Source: Rhabdobacter roseus (GTDB taxonomy: Bacteria > Bacteroidota > Bacteroidia > Cytophagales > Spirosomataceae). Taken from it: a stretch of 64,000 nucleotides of DNA. The translations under genes and the position numbers were made by a program. Below the pieces are notes generated by a model, which was given only the letters and a program-made list of their open reading frames with translations, was not told the DNA's origin and did not search any database. The DNA is taken from assembly GCF_014202275.1 (NCBI RefSeq), contig NZ_JACHGF010000005.1, positions 358,375 to 422,374 of the forward strand, written 5' to 3'. Positions 47,162 through 56,277 of this stretch are shown piece by piece; positions within the stretch are counted from its first letter, which is position 1; each line of letters opens with the position of its first letter.

Positions 47162-47193
47162 TTTGGGCAAAAAAGGTTTGTTCTGTAATTTTG
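47162..47193 (+). promoter_or_regulatory. Promoter of the peroxiredoxin gene
   Basis: TTTG (47162-47165) and TAATTTTG (47186-47193, exact TAnnTTTG) with a 20-bp spacer, about 40 bp upstream of the ATG at 47235. No OxyR or PerR box can be assigned. Confidence 0.72.
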
Positions 47194-47234
47194 TATTCAT
47201 CAAAAAATACAAAATCAACGAACAGGTACTTATC

Positions 47235-47789
47235 ATGAAAAATACGATCGTCTCCGTAGGATCTGTGTTCCCCGAGTTTAAGAAAACGGCGGTGGTGTCT
47301 CTGGAAAAAGGCAATGAGTTTTACGACATTACCTCTGAAGACCACAAGAACGCCGGGAAGTGGATGGTGATGTTCTGGTGGCCTAAAGACTTTACCTTCG
47401 TTTGCCCGACCGAAATCGCCGAATTTAACCACAAAGCCGAGGACTTCGCCGACCGCGACGCGCTGCTGATCGGTGCCTCTACCGACTCGGAGTTTGTGCA
47501 CCTGGCCTGGCGCAAAAACCACGACGACCTGCGCAACCTGCAGTTCGCGATGCTGGCCGATACGTCCAAGTCGCTGGCCGAAGACCTGGGTATCCTGGAA
47601 GCCAACGAGAAAGTAGCTTACCGCGTTACCTACATCATAGACCCTCAGGGTATTGTACGTTGGGTAAGCGTGAACGACCTCTCCGTGGGCCGGAACGTGA
47701 ACGAGGTACTTCGCGTGCTGGACGCCCTCCAGACCGACGAGCTTTGCCCCTGCAACTGGACCAAAGGCGAGGCTACCATCGAGGCCTAA
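47235..47789 (+). CDS. Peroxiredoxin (AhpC/TSA family)
   Basis: A 184-aa thiol peroxidase. Peroxidatic Cys57 is in TFVCPTE; C-terminal cysteines Cys171 and Cys173 are in LCPCNW, resolving candidates as in AhpC-like 2-Cys enzymes. The ATG at 47235 is chosen, rejecting an N-terminal extension. The gene is directly followed by an AhpD-like protein (86 bp), a natural reductase partner. Confidence 0.92.
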   Translation: MKNTIVSVGSVFPEFKKTAVVSLEKGNEFYDITSEDHKNAGKWMVMFWWPKDFTFVCPTEIAEFNHKAEDFADRDALLIGASTDSEFVHLAWRKNHDDLRNLQFAMLADTSKSLAEDLGILEANEKVAYRVTYIIDPQGIVRWVSVNDLSVGRNVNEVLRVLDALQTDELCPCNWTKGEATIEA

Positions 47790-47875
47790 CCCGAAGCCGG
47801 AAAAGCGTTAAAACCAGATAGGGTGGCCGTTAGGAGCCGCCCTTCTTTATTTATCACCAATTACCCGTATTCATC

Positions 47876-48466
47876 ATGTACCCATTTGCCACCGCAACCA
47901 ACCCGAAGGAGTCGCTCTATAAAGAAGTAAACCTACCCGCCGACTTTGAAAGCACGCTGCTCAATAAGCTCGCCAAGCTGGACCACCGCTACCTCAAAGA
48001 CCTGAAGATCAACGTCGGCAATGTACTTAAATCGCAAAACCTGACCCGTAAAGAAGCGCTGCTGCTGGCGCTGGGCGTGGCCATCAACGAGAAAAGTACC
48101 TCGCTCATCCAGGCGCTGGAAGAGCTGGCTGCTCAAGAAGGAGCCGACGAAAAGGAACTGGCCGAAGTAACCGCCTGCGTGTCGCTGCTGAATGCCAACA
48201 ACGTCTTCTACCGCTTTCGGCACTTCGTGAAGAAGGAGTACTACGAAAGTACCCCCGCGGGCATCAAGATGAGCATCATGGTGAATCCGGTGCTGGGCAA
48301 AGAATTCTTTGAACTACTGAGCCTGGTCGTTTCGGCCCTGAACGGTTGCGAACTCTGCGTGACCTCACACGAGCAGTCGGTACTGGGCCACGGCGGCACG
48401 CCAGCGCGTATTTTTGACGCCGTCCGGCTGGGCGCTATTTTCAAGAGCTTCAGCGTGTTGCTGTAG
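47876..48466 (+). CDS. AhpD-like/carboxymuconolactone decarboxylase-family protein
   Basis: A 196-aa helical protein with the redox motif C158-E-L-C161 and His165 (CELCVTSHEQS), the AhpD signature. It probably passes electrons to the peroxiredoxin encoded upstream. A rho-independent-like terminator follows at 48496-48525. Unlike mycobacterial AhpD, the lipoyl donor cannot be deduced. Confidence 0.9.
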   Translation: MYPFATATNPKESLYKEVNLPADFESTLLNKLAKLDHRYLKDLKINVGNVLKSQNLTRKEALLLALGVAINEKSTSLIQALEELAAQEGADEKELAEVTACVSLLNANNVFYRFRHFVKKEYYESTPAGIKMSIMVNPVLGKEFFELLSLVVSALNGCELCVTSHEQSVLGHGGTPARIFDAVRLGAIFKSFSVLL

Positions 48467-48495
48467 GTACCTTTAAGTACTTGATTTGCGAATAC

Positions 48496-48525
48496 AAGCG
48501 CGCTCCGAAATAGGGGTGCGCTTTT
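48496..48525 (+). terminator. Terminator after the AhpD-like gene
   Basis: An 11-bp stem with two G:T wobbles (left arm from 48496, right arm ending about 48522) followed by T residues. Confidence 0.7.
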
Positions 48526-48593
48526 GCTATCTTATCCAATGGCTAGTTTTCAGTTGACACAACTACTATTAAGAAGCCAAGTACTAAGGAGCG

Positions 48594-48824
48594 TTAGCTT
48601 CTTAAAGTCTCCTCACCCTTTCCATCCAGCAAATAGTCCATCAGTTCCTTTGGGGAAAGCTGAAATGCTTCTGCCAGTTTTGCAAAGTTTTTAAGTCTTG
48701 GTGACGTTTTATCCTGCTCCCAGTCCAGGTAGGTACTTTGAGCTATTCCTGCCTTGTCGGCTATTTCACGAGTGGATATTCTTCGCTGATCTCTTAGCTT
48801 GCGTAGTTTGCTTCCGATATACAT
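48594..48824 (-). CDS. XRE-family helix-turn-helix regulator, short
   Basis: A 76-aa protein that is nearly all HTH_3/Cro-C1 domain: KLRKLRDQRRISTREIADKA (helices 1-2), GIAQSTYLDWEQDKTSP (recognition helix region), LAEAFQLSPKELMDYL. No effector domain. It could regulate the neighbouring lipoprotein cluster or itself. A near -7 element (reverse complement of 48842-48849, one mismatch) is just upstream. Confidence 0.82.
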   Translation of the reverse strand: MYIGSKLRKLRDQRRISTREIADKAGIAQSTYLDWEQDKTSPRLKNFAKLAEAFQLSPKELMDYLLDGKGEETLRS

Positions 48825-49128
48825 ATAATGGCATGGTAGACAAAGGTTTAGACAACACTTGAAGTACCAAATGTATCCAACTCATATAATTATTCCAATT
48901 CTAAACTTAATTTTTTGATTAATTTTTACCTTCCTGGAATTGACAGGATTCTCCGTTCAGTGCATACAAGTAGATTTTCTATCTTGTAGCATAGTTTCTG
49001 AGAATAAGGAAGATACATAAAAAGTAGGATTAGTTAGAAAAGCTTACATACGCTTATTGTACCTATTTCTTCACTTATCCGCTTTAACCTACATGTAGGT
49101 CCACATCTATTAAATTCAGCTATTAACT
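48825..49128. other. AT-rich regulatory region with a 14-bp palindrome
   Basis: A 304-bp gap between divergent XRE and lipoprotein genes. It contains the perfect palindrome ACCTACATGTAGGT at 49087-49100, 28 bp before the lipoprotein ATG, a possible operator for the XRE regulator. Otherwise no gene. Only one GTAC motif copy of the iterated type (about 48862). Confidence 0.5.
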
Positions 49129-49830
49129 ATGAAACCAGTAACCCTACTCGTGCTGGCGACACTGCTAAGCTGCCAGCGCCCTGAGCCAGCGCCCGAATTG
49201 CCCGAATACGAAAGCCGTCTTGAGTTTGCCTGCCACGATAACCTGTCGGAGTACTATGGAAAGGCTACCCTAAAAAATCAGCGGCTTTGCTACTCGACCA
49301 ACGAAACCTTCTACGAGAACTTTGCCTACGGAGCCACCAGCATTGTAACCGGCGACGGCTCGGTACCTCATAACCCAGGGGCGGCTCCAACTGGAATGCA
49401 GGTAGCCTTTGGAGTAGGAGGGTTGGGAGCTCCCAAGGTACCCCCAGCTCCTCTTTTCTTTACGATTAAAACCCCTAGCTTCACGAGCAGTGTTCGTGCT
49501 TTTTTCCTGGAGAACATCCAGAAGGGGGCCGAGCTGAATATGCTTTCTACGGAAACAACCAAACAGTCATTACAGGCTATTAAAAGCCTATTTACCATTG
49601 AGTTTTTTGGGCAATATGAGGCCCGTTCGGGGCTGACTAGCGTAGCCAATCTACGGACCTGGTCAGGACCACAAGATCCAAATACAGCATACCTACGGGT
49701 TCTGGAAATGGAAGAGAAAGAAGATGGTAGTTTTGACATCGCCTTCGCTTTTCGCTGCAAAATGTACGACAATGACGGTTTCTATCTAGAGGTTACCGAC
49801 GGAGAGATACGAACGAATATCAGATTTTAG
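49129..49830 (+). CDS. Hypothetical lipoprotein, copy 1 of a tandem pair
   Basis: A 233-aa protein with lipobox LLSC (Cys15) followed by a Pro-rich stretch (QRPEPAPELPEYE). The body contains CHDNLSEYYGKATL, YGATSIVTGDG, FFLENIQKGAEL and a Cys-bearing C-terminus (AFRCKMYDNDGF). A close paralog lies at 50543-51243. I do not recognise a family. Cys33 and Cys52 region could form disulfides in the periplasm. It is followed by an ORF whose 5' end abuts a segment duplicated after the second copy. Confidence 0.72.
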   Translation: MKPVTLLVLATLLSCQRPEPAPELPEYESRLEFACHDNLSEYYGKATLKNQRLCYSTNETFYENFAYGATSIVTGDGSVPHNPGAAPTGMQVAFGVGGLGAPKVPPAPLFFTIKTPSFTSSVRAFFLENIQKGAELNMLSTETTKQSLQAIKSLFTIEFFGQYEARSGLTSVANLRTWSGPQDPNTAYLRVLEMEEKEDGSFDIAFAFRCKMYDNDGFYLEVTDGEIRTNIRF

Positions 49831-49877
49831 GGCTAGCTGACAAGTTCTCCGTCATTGGTACTATTATAGGTCTAACT

Positions 49878-50540
49878 GTGGGAACAGTACAGGCTATCCA
49901 AAATTGTACCTGTGATTATAATGTATGCCAGGCCCCACAGGGAGTAGCTGTGCCCTTCGAGTGCTATATGAGAGGTAATTCTCTCCTATTTACCGCCTGG
50001 GGATATGGTTCAATTATCCCGATTCAATTTAGGTGGGAATTCTGGAAGAATAACAATACTAGCAGTAACAATAATTTTTACGGAAACTTTACCGGCCCTA
50101 ACTATATTTATCTTCCTGGAAACAAGATAGTTAATCATGATGTACATACAGTTGCTCTCACTTCTGAATCCTACTGCAGTGGCGCTTGGAAAGAATCTCC
50201 AGGTTTTGGCTGGTTTCACTTAGATGAATTAGGTAAACCTTATTTCTCAATAACTGGTCCCGGTTCCCTTACGACTGCCGAAGCAAACTATACCGTAACA
50301 GGCTTCTCCTATTTTGCGTCCGGGCCCGTTCAGAGTACGCCCAATACCACTACTTATTGGGAGATTCTGCCGGGATACCCTGGCTATACAGCTACAGGTA
50401 CTATCCTGTATAGACAATATGGGAAAGAGTTAAGAGTCCGCTGGAACGATACCCCTGGTTATGCTCTCCTCAAATGCGCAGCGACCTCGCCATGTGCTAC
50501 GGTTGTTAACTACTATAATGTCCATATTCAGCATTATTAA
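49878..50540 (+). CDS. Secreted protein of unknown function, possibly 5'-truncated
   Basis: A 220-aa frame starting at GTG 49878. The codons just upstream, in frame back to a stop at 49773, encode a hydrophobic KFSVIGTIIGLTVGTVQA that looks like a signal or membrane segment, but this stretch holds no ATG, GTG or TTG before 49878. The mature part has cysteines (NCTCDYNVC, ESYCSG, LKCAATSPC) and many Asn/Tyr, fitting a disulfide-bonded exterior protein. The 44-bp block just upstream is also found after the second lipoprotein copy, so a rearrangement may have removed the original start. Family unknown. Confidence 0.55.
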   Translation: MGTVQAIQNCTCDYNVCQAPQGVAVPFECYMRGNSLLFTAWGYGSIIPIQFRWEFWKNNNTSSNNNFYGNFTGPNYIYLPGNKIVNHDVHTVALTSESYCSGAWKESPGFGWFHLDELGKPYFSITGPGSLTTAEANYTVTGFSYFASGPVQSTPNTTTYWEILPGYPGYTATGTILYRQYGKELRVRWNDTPGYALLKCAATSPCATVVNYYNVHIQHY

Positions 50541-50542
50541 TC

Positions 50543-51243
50543 ATGAAATCAGTAAACCTACTGGCGCTGGCAGCTCTGATGAGTTGCCAGCGCCCCGAAC
50601 CAGCGCCCGAACTACCCGACTACGAAACCCGGCTCGCGTTTTCCTGCCACGACAACCTGTCGGAGTACTACGGAAAAGCCACGCTGAGAAACCAGTCGCT
50701 CTGCTACTCGACCAACCAAACCTTCTACGAGAACTTTTCCTACGGAGCCACCAGCATTGTAACCGGCAACGGCTTGGTTCCTCACAACCCGGGGGAGGTA
50801 ATAGCTGGTATGAAGGTAGCTTTTGGGGTGGGAGGCTGGGGGGCGCCCAAGGTTCCTCCCGCTCCGGTCCACTTCAGGATTACTACCCCCATTTTCACCA
50901 GCAGCACCCGGGATTTTTCCTGGAGAACATCCAGAAGGGGGCCGAGCTGGATATCCTTTCCACGGAAAAAACCAGCCAGTCTCGGGACGAAATAGACCGC
51001 CTGTTTATTATCAACCTTTTTGCTCAGTATGAGGGGGCTTCAAGATTAACCAACGTGGCAAATTTCCAGACCTGGTCCGGGCCGCAGGATCCGAGCACGG
51101 CCTACCTGCGGGTGGTGGAGATGGAAGAGCGGGAGGATGGCAGCTTTGACATCGCCTTCGCTTTCCGCTGCAAGCTATACGACAATGGTCGCTTCTACAC
51201 CGAGGTCACCGACGGAGAGATACGAACGAATATCAGATTTTAG
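50543..51243 (+). pseudogene. Hypothetical lipoprotein, copy 2, frameshifted
   Basis: Reads as the paralog of the 49129-49830 gene over its whole length but requires a frame change. The first frame (50543-50995) covers lipobox MSCQRPEP to about ITTPIFTSSTRD. From about 50920 the paralogous residues FFLENIQKGAEL continue in the other frame to the stop at 51241-51243. Copy 1 has six T at the equivalent of 50918-50922, copy 2 has five, so a one-base loss explains it. Could be a real inactivation, a phase-variable T tract or a sequencing error. Confidence 0.8.
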
Positions 51244-51462
51244 GGCTAGCTATGGTCGTCAAGATCGTGAGCTAGCGCTTAATCAGATTAAAAAGAATAG
51301 TGCTAAAACTTGGATAGACAAAATATCTTTCAAACCATGAGTATGGCTACCTATTTTTCTACCGTTTTCTATCGCTTGTAGCCCGTATAGATAGAATATC
51401 CAAATTTAGACTAAGATTAACAATTGTCATCTATAAAAATTCTACTTCCTGGTACTTTTACG

Positions 51463-51470
51463 TAGTTTTG
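51463..51470 (+). promoter_or_regulatory. -7 element of ahcY
   Basis: TAGTTTTG fits TAnnTTTG and is 34 bp before the ahcY ATG. No clear -33 element or SAH-riboswitch structure was recognised in the leader. Confidence 0.6.
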
Positions 51471-51504
51471 TACTTTAACAAGACAAAATCAACTAACGTA
51501 AAAT

Positions 51505-52821
51505 ATGTCAACTTCAACGCAAACCTACCTACCCTACAAGGTAAAAGACATTACGCTGGCCGAATGGGGCCGCAAGGAAATCACCCTGGCCGAAGCCGAA
51601 ATGCCCGGCCTGATGTCCATTCGGGAAGAGTACGGGCCTTCACAGCCCCTCAAAGGTGCGCGCGTAGCGGGCTGTCTGCACATGACGATCCAGACCGCCG
51701 TACTCATCGAGACGCTGACGGCCCTGGGTGCCGAAGTGACCTGGTCTTCGTGTAATATCTTCTCTACGCAGGATCACGCGGCGGCGGCCATTGCGGCGGC
51801 GGGGATTCCGGTATACGCCTGGAAAGGCATGAACGAGGAGGAATTCAACTGGTGTATTGAGCAAACGCTGTTCTTCGGCGAGGAGCGCCAGCCCCTGAAC
51901 ATGATCCTGGACGACGGCGGTGACCTTACCAACATGGTGTTTGACGTGTACCCCGAGCTGATCCCCGGCATCAAAGGACTTTCGGAAGAAACGACCACCG
52001 GCGTGCACCGCCTGTACGAGCGCTTCAAGAAAGGTACTTTGCACCTGCCCGCCATCAACGTCAATGACTCGGTAACGAAGTCAAAATTTGACAACAAGTA
52101 CGGCTGCCGGGAGTCGCTGGTAGACGCCATCCGCCGTGCTACCGACCTCATGCTGGCCGGTAAAGTAGCCGTCGTAGCTGGTTATGGCGACGTAGGAAAA
52201 GGCTCGGCCGAATCGCTGCGTGGCGCCGGTTGCCGGGTAATTGTTACCGAAATTGACCCTATTTGTGCGCTGCAAGCCGCTATGGACGGCTTTGAGGTGA
52301 TCCCGATGGATGAAGCCGTGGAGCGCGCGAACCTGTTCGTCACTGCCACCGGTAACCTCCGGATTATTACCGAAAGGCATTTTGCCAAAATGCGCGATAA
52401 AGCGGTAGTGTGTAACATTGGCCACTTCGACAACGAAATCGACATGGCCTGGCTGAACAAAAACTACGGCCACACCAAGTCGCAGATCAAGCCGCAGGTG
52501 GATATGTACACCATCGACGGCAAGGACATCATTGTGCTGGCCGAAGGCCGCCTGGTGAACCTGGGCTGCGCGATGGGCCACCCGTCGTTCGTGATGTCGT
52601 GCTCCTTCTCCAACCAAACACTGGCGCAAATCGAGCTTTGGAATAACTCCGATAAGTACGAAAACCAAGTATACGTACTGCCTAAGGTACTTGACGAAAA
52701 AGTAGCGGCTCTTCACCTGGCTCACGTAGGTGCCCGACTGGATACGCTGGAAGCCGATCAGGCGGAGTACATCGGTGTAACGGCCCAGGGGCCCTTCAAG
52801 CCCGAGACTTACCGGTACTAA
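51505..52821 (+). CDS. ahcY: Adenosylhomocysteinase
   Basis: A 438-aa S-adenosylhomocysteine hydrolase (SAH to adenosine and homocysteine) of the methyl cycle. Visible are [34 protein letters not shown], the NAD-binding [13 protein letters not shown], and [21 protein letters not shown] with the C-terminal KPETYRY. Full length, no disruption. A strong terminator follows. Confidence 0.98.
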   Translation: MSTSTQTYLPYKVKDITLAEWGRKEITLAEAEMPGLMSIREEYGPSQPLKGARVAGCLHMTIQTAVLIETLTALGAEVTWSSCNIFSTQDHAAAAIAAAGIPVYAWKGMNEEEFNWCIEQTLFFGEERQPLNMILDDGGDLTNMVFDVYPELIPGIKGLSEETTTGVHRLYERFKKGTLHLPAINVNDSVTKSKFDNKYGCRESLVDAIRRATDLMLAGKVAVVAGYGDVGKGSAESLRGAGCRVIVTEIDPICALQAAMDGFEVIPMDEAVERANLFVTATGNLRIITERHFAKMRDKAVVCNIGHFDNEIDMAWLNKNYGHTKSQIKPQVDMYTIDGKDIIVLAEGRLVNLGCAMGHPSFVMSCSFSNQTLAQIELWNNSDKYENQVYVLPKVLDEKVAALHLAHVGARLDTLEADQAEYIGVTAQGPFKPETYRY

Positions 52822-52850
52822 CAGGCGACTTTTCTTTAGGCCATACATTG

Positions 52851-52883
52851 CAAAAGCCCTGGCTCGTAAGGCCGGGGCTTTTG
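52851..52883. terminator. Bidirectional terminator between ahcY and the ROK gene
   Basis: A 13-bp stem with one wobble pair (arms 52851-52863 and 52871-52883) with a 7-nt loop; A-rich on the left and T-rich on the right, so it can act for both convergent transcripts. Confidence 0.88.
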
Positions 52884-52961
52884 TGTAGGGCATACCAGGT
52901 GCCCTCCTTTATTGATGCCGGAAAGTACCTCTTTCCAAAGCACCTCAAGGTACCTTAGCTC

Positions 52962-53852
52962 CTAGCCCACATGCTGTTTGCGGGCGAACCCCGCGGCACC
53001 GATGGCTCCGGCCATGTCGCCAAACTGCGCCTGAACGACCTCGGTTTGTATGCCTCCCGGCCGCCATTCGTATACGTCCAGAAAAGCCCGCAGGGGCTCG
53101 AAGAGCGCGTCATCCGCCAGCGTGATTCCACCCGCCAGAATCACCCGCTCGGGCGAGAGCGCATTGCTCAGCGATGCAATCGCTACGGCCAGCGCCTTCA
53201 CCGACGACAGCCACACGTAGCTGGCCAGTGGATCGCCCCGGCGGTAGGCTTCTACCAGCTCCCAGGTCGATGAAAACCGCCCGTGCGAGCGCCGAGCCAC
53301 GGAGTAGTTGCCGATGGCGTATTCCAGGCTACCGGGCATTCCGGCCACGCTGCGCTCGTCGTCGTGCGCCTGTACGCTGATGTGGCCCAGGTGACCGGCC
53401 ATTTGGCCTAGCCCCTGGTAGAGTTCACTCCGGATCAGAATCCCTCCGCCTACCCCCGTACCCAGCGTGAGTAGAAGGGCGTGCTGGCAATGTTGGGCTT
53501 GTCCGAAGGTAGCTTCCGCCATCAGCGCCGCGTGGGCGTCGTTCAGAACGTAGGTAGGCAGCCCCAGGTAGGTACTCCACTCGAAGCCCTCTAACCCCGG
53601 TAGGCGACCAGGCATGAAGGTAATGCAGCTATTTTGCGCGTTGGGCAGCCCGGGAGCCGACAGCCCAATGGCCGTAAGGGGTTTCTGCCAGTAGTTTTGC
53701 AGGTACTTCACCATGTCGCGTACGTTGTCGCGCCAGGCACCGTCCGCATCTTCCTGCGTCGGCAAGTAGTGTTGCCTCAGCATTTCCCCGGATTGGTCGA
53801 TGAGGATACCTTTTACGTTGGTTCCGCCAAGGTCTATACCAATAAAAGCCAT
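52962..53852 (-). CDS. ROK-family sugar kinase (glucokinase-like), lacking the usual zinc motif
   Basis: A 296-aa kinase with phosphate-binding GIDLGGTNVKG at 4-14, VLNDAHAAL (catalytic Asp), and GTGVGGGILI. The canonical ROK zinc-binding CxCGxxGCxE segment is replaced by a Cys-free stretch (DERSVAGMPGSLEYAIGN), keeping GSLE but no cysteine. It probably phosphorylates a hexose; glucose is only a guess. It lies 26 bp downstream of the SDR gene on the same strand, likely an operon. Confidence 0.85.
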   Translation of the reverse strand: MAFIGIDLGGTNVKGILIDQSGEMLRQHYLPTQEDADGAWRDNVRDMVKYLQNYWQKPLTAIGLSAPGLPNAQNSCITFMPGRLPGLEGFEWSTYLGLPTYVLNDAHAALMAEATFGQAQHCQHALLLTLGTGVGGGILIRSELYQGLGQMAGHLGHISVQAHDDERSVAGMPGSLEYAIGNYSVARRSHGRFSSTWELVEAYRRGDPLASYVWLSSVKALAVAIASLSNALSPERVILAGGITLADDALFEPLRAFLDVYEWRPGGIQTEVVQAQFGDMAGAIGAAGFARKQHVG

Positions 53853-53878
53853 GCCCGTGGGTAGGTTACGTGATGCAA

Positions 53879-54676
53879 TTAATACTGACCTTCCGTGACG
53901 GACCAGCCGCCATCTACGGTAAGTACCTGGCCGGTAGTAAATTTGGAATAATCAGACATGAAGTATACGGCGGCCCCGTCGAGATCAGAAGGCAGGCCGT
54001 TACGGCCACCGTCGAGCGGCTGCTTGGTCTGGATGAATTCCTGAATGGCTTCGTCCTGCGTGGCTCGCTGTGCCATCGGAGTATCTACGAGGGCGGGAGC
54101 CAGCACGTTGACTCGCACGTTATATTTGGCGTAGTAGGAAGCAATGGACTTGGTAAAGCCAATGACAGCCGACTTGGCGGCGGCGTAGGCGTGCGTGGTA
54201 AAGTAATGCGACGACGGTGAATAGCCCAGCACGGAGCCCATGTTCAGGATAGCCCCGCCTTTATTGAGGCCCATAAAGGCCCGTACGGCTGCCTGGTTAG
54301 AGAGCATGAGGGAGGTTAGGTTCAGGTTCAGGGTAGTATCCCAGCCTTCCAGCGATAGCTCGTGCAACGGCCCGTCCCCAAATTTTCGTCCGCTTCCGCC
54401 CGCTACGTGGTAGAGGCCATCAAAGCTACCAAACTCCCGTACACAGAGCTGAATGGCGTCAAAGGCGGTTTGGGGCTGGGTAGCGTCGCCCTGCTTGGCG
54501 CGCGCCTGACGGCCCAGATCTACTTCGGCCATCAGACAACTTTCGGGATTGCGCCCCACCACCACTACGTTGGCCCCCTGCCGCACAAAAGCCCGGGCTG
54601 CCGAAAGCCCCAGGCCGGTGGTACCGCCGATAATTACAATTGATTTCGTTGTTAACCAGTTTTCCACAATTAGCAC
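53879..54676 (-). CDS. SDR-family oxidoreductase
   Basis: A 265-aa short-chain dehydrogenase: IIGGTTGLGLSAA (cofactor motif), HVAGGSG replacing the usual NAG, catalytic Ser in LNMGSVLGY, and YAAAKSAVIGF (Tyr/Lys). Ends with VLTVDGGWSVTEGQY. Substrate unknown. Upstream it is separated from clpX by the clpX terminator; downstream it runs into the ROK gene (26 bp). Confidence 0.85.
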   Translation of the reverse strand: MLIVENWLTTKSIVIIGGTTGLGLSAARAFVRQGANVVVVGRNPESCLMAEVDLGRQARAKQGDATQPQTAFDAIQLCVREFGSFDGLYHVAGGSGRKFGDGPLHELSLEGWDTTLNLNLTSLMLSNQAAVRAFMGLNKGGAILNMGSVLGYSPSSHYFTTHAYAAAKSAVIGFTKSIASYYAKYNVRVNVLAPALVDTPMAQRATQDEAIQEFIQTKQPLDGGRNGLPSDLDGAAVYFMSDYSKFTTGQVLTVDGGWSVTEGQY

Positions 54677-54713
54677 CGTTTAGAGAATAGTCCCCCAAAA
54701 TAAGCGAACTTTA

Positions 54714-54751
54714 CCATAAAAATACCCCTGCCTCTCGGAAAAGGCAGGGGT
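54714..54751 (-). terminator. Terminator of clpX
   Basis: A long perfect stem (about 19-20 bp arms, 54714-54733 and 54732-54751 region) with AT-rich outer flanks, directly after the clpX stop (54776 on the minus strand). Confidence 0.85.
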
Positions 54752-54775
54752 ATTTTTATGGTACTTCTGGTGACT

Positions 54776-56017
54776 TTAAGCGACCGAGCGCAGCAGGGAC
54801 ATGGATGATTTCTCAAATTTGTCCCGGGCGTAGTCGAGCGAAACCGTAAATTCTTTTACCTCTTTCATGGAAGGCAGCTCAAACATGGCGTCCGTCATGA
54901 TGGACTCGCAGATGGCCCGTAGCCCGCGCGCGCCCAGTTTATACACATCGGCCTGGTCTACGATGTAGTCAAGTACCTCGTCGTCGAACTCCACGCTGAT
55001 GTTTTCCATCTGGAACAGCTTCTTGTACTGCTTCACCAGGGCATTTCGGGGTTCGGTCAAGATGCGGCGCAGCGTTTCGCGGTCGAGGGGGTTGAGGTGC
55101 GTAAGTACCGGCAGGCGACCGATAAGTTCGGGAATCAGTCCAAACGATTTCAAGTCCTGGGCGGTTACGTAGCGCATCAGGTTGCCTTTGTCGAAAATTT
55201 CGATGATGCGGTTATCCCCCGAAAACCCGATGGGGCGCGTGTTGATGCGCTTGGCAATGTGGCGGTCAATGCCATCAAAAGCGCCTCCGCAAATGAAGAG
55301 AATATTTTCGGTATTGAGCGGAATCATTTTCTGGTCCGGATGCTTGCGTCCGCCCTGCGGGGGTACGTTCACCACGGAGCCTTCCAGCAGCTTGAGCAAA
55401 GCCTGCTGAACGCCCTCGCCGCTTACGTCGCGCGTAATGGAAGGGTTATCCGATTTCCGGGCAATTTTGTCAATCTCGTCAATGTACACAATACCCCGTT
55501 CCGCAGCCTCCACGTTGTAGTCGGCGGCCTGTAACAGGCGCGTCAGGATGGTTTCGACGTCTTCGCCCACGTAGCCTGCTTCGGTGACGGTGGTGGCGTC
55601 AGCGATGCAGAAAGGTACCTGTAAGATCCGGGCAATGGAGCGGGCCAGGAAAGTCTTCCCCGTGCCGGTCTCGCCTACCATAATGATGTTGGATTTCTCG
55701 ATCACCACGTCGTCGTCCGTGACCGGCTGCGTGAGGCGTTTGTAGTGGTTGTAAACGGCCACCGCCAGCGAGCGCTTCGCTTCGTCCTGCCCAATGACGT
55801 ACTGCTCCAGGAAGTGCTTCATCTCTACGGGTGTGATGAGATTGAGCTTAGGTAGCTTGGCTTTTTTTTCTTTTTTCTCTTTGGGATTCAGCTCCTCCAT
55901 CACTACCTGGTTGCCCTGCTGAATACAATGGTTGCAGATATGGGCGTCTATGCCCGAAAGTAGTAGTTCAACCTCATTTTTTCGGCGTCCGCAGAACGAA
56001 CAACTCACTTGTGCCAT
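54776..56017 (-). CDS. clpX: ATP-dependent protease ATP-binding subunit ClpX
   Basis: A 413-aa AAA+ unfoldase. The N-terminal zinc finger has C6, C9, C28, C31; Walker A is [12 protein letters not shown]; sensor and pore features include the RPIGFSG loop, the IGF motif that docks on ClpP. Length normal. It follows clpP on the same strand with a 260-bp gap containing a hairpin, so it probably has its own promoter as well. Confidence 0.97.
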   Translation of the reverse strand: MAQVSCSFCGRRKNEVELLLSGIDAHICNHCIQQGNQVVMEELNPKEKKEKKAKLPKLNLITPVEMKHFLEQYVIGQDEAKRSLAVAVYNHYKRLTQPVTDDDVVIEKSNIIMVGETGTGKTFLARSIARILQVPFCIADATTVTEAGYVGEDVETILTRLLQAADYNVEAAERGIVYIDEIDKIARKSDNPSITRDVSGEGVQQALLKLLEGSVVNVPPQGGRKHPDQKMIPLNTENILFICGGAFDGIDRHIAKRINTRPIGFSGDNRIIEIFDKGNLMRYVTAQDLKSFGLIPELIGRLPVLTHLNPLDRETLRRILTEPRNALVKQYKKLFQMENISVEFDDEVLDYIVDQADVYKLGARGLRAICESIMTDAMFELPSMKEVKEFTVSLDYARDKFEKSSMSLLRSVA

Positions 56018-56216
56018 CGTGTCTAAATAGTAATAAAGTATATAGCAAAGCAGCGGGTTAAAATCATGATCAGGTACTGGCCGCTGCGTGCTTCAATTTG
56101 ATTGTTTGGGTAGTGGGTAGTTGGAACGGCACTACGCTCTTTTCTCTTCTGAAAGAAGAAACGCAAAGTTCCCCTTTTTTAAGTAGGGAACCAAACGTAG
56201 CACTTACCATACACGA

Positions 56217-56254
56217 AAAAAACCTATAAGGTTCGGAAGTACCCTATAGGTTTT
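56217..56254 (-). terminator. Hairpin after clpP
   Basis: A 12-bp AT-rich stem (arms about 56217-56228 and 56245-56254) with a loop that contains a GTAC motif copy (AAGTACCC). Positioned 24 bp beyond the clpP stop. Confidence 0.7.
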
Positions 56255-56277
56255 CAAAATAAAAAGTACCTGGCTGA

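Larger units (their letters stand above)
49795..51251 (+). repeat. 44-bp identical direct repeat at the 3' ends of the two lipoprotein copies
   Basis: Bases 49795-49838 and 51208-51251 are identical, covering the last codons, the stop and eight bases beyond (GGCTAGCT). The coding parts upstream have diverged at many positions, and what follows the block differs completely. This pattern is expected from unequal recombination or recent gene conversion at the gene ends. Confidence 0.82.

Noticed and set aside
51137..51340. 67-aa frame across the end of lipoprotein copy 2
   Set aside because: Begins inside the lipoprotein in another frame; only the tail past 51251 is unique and too short to judge.
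51244..51504. SAH riboswitch before ahcY
   Set aside because: The leader after the predicted transcript start is too short and no conserved SAH aptamer fold was seen.
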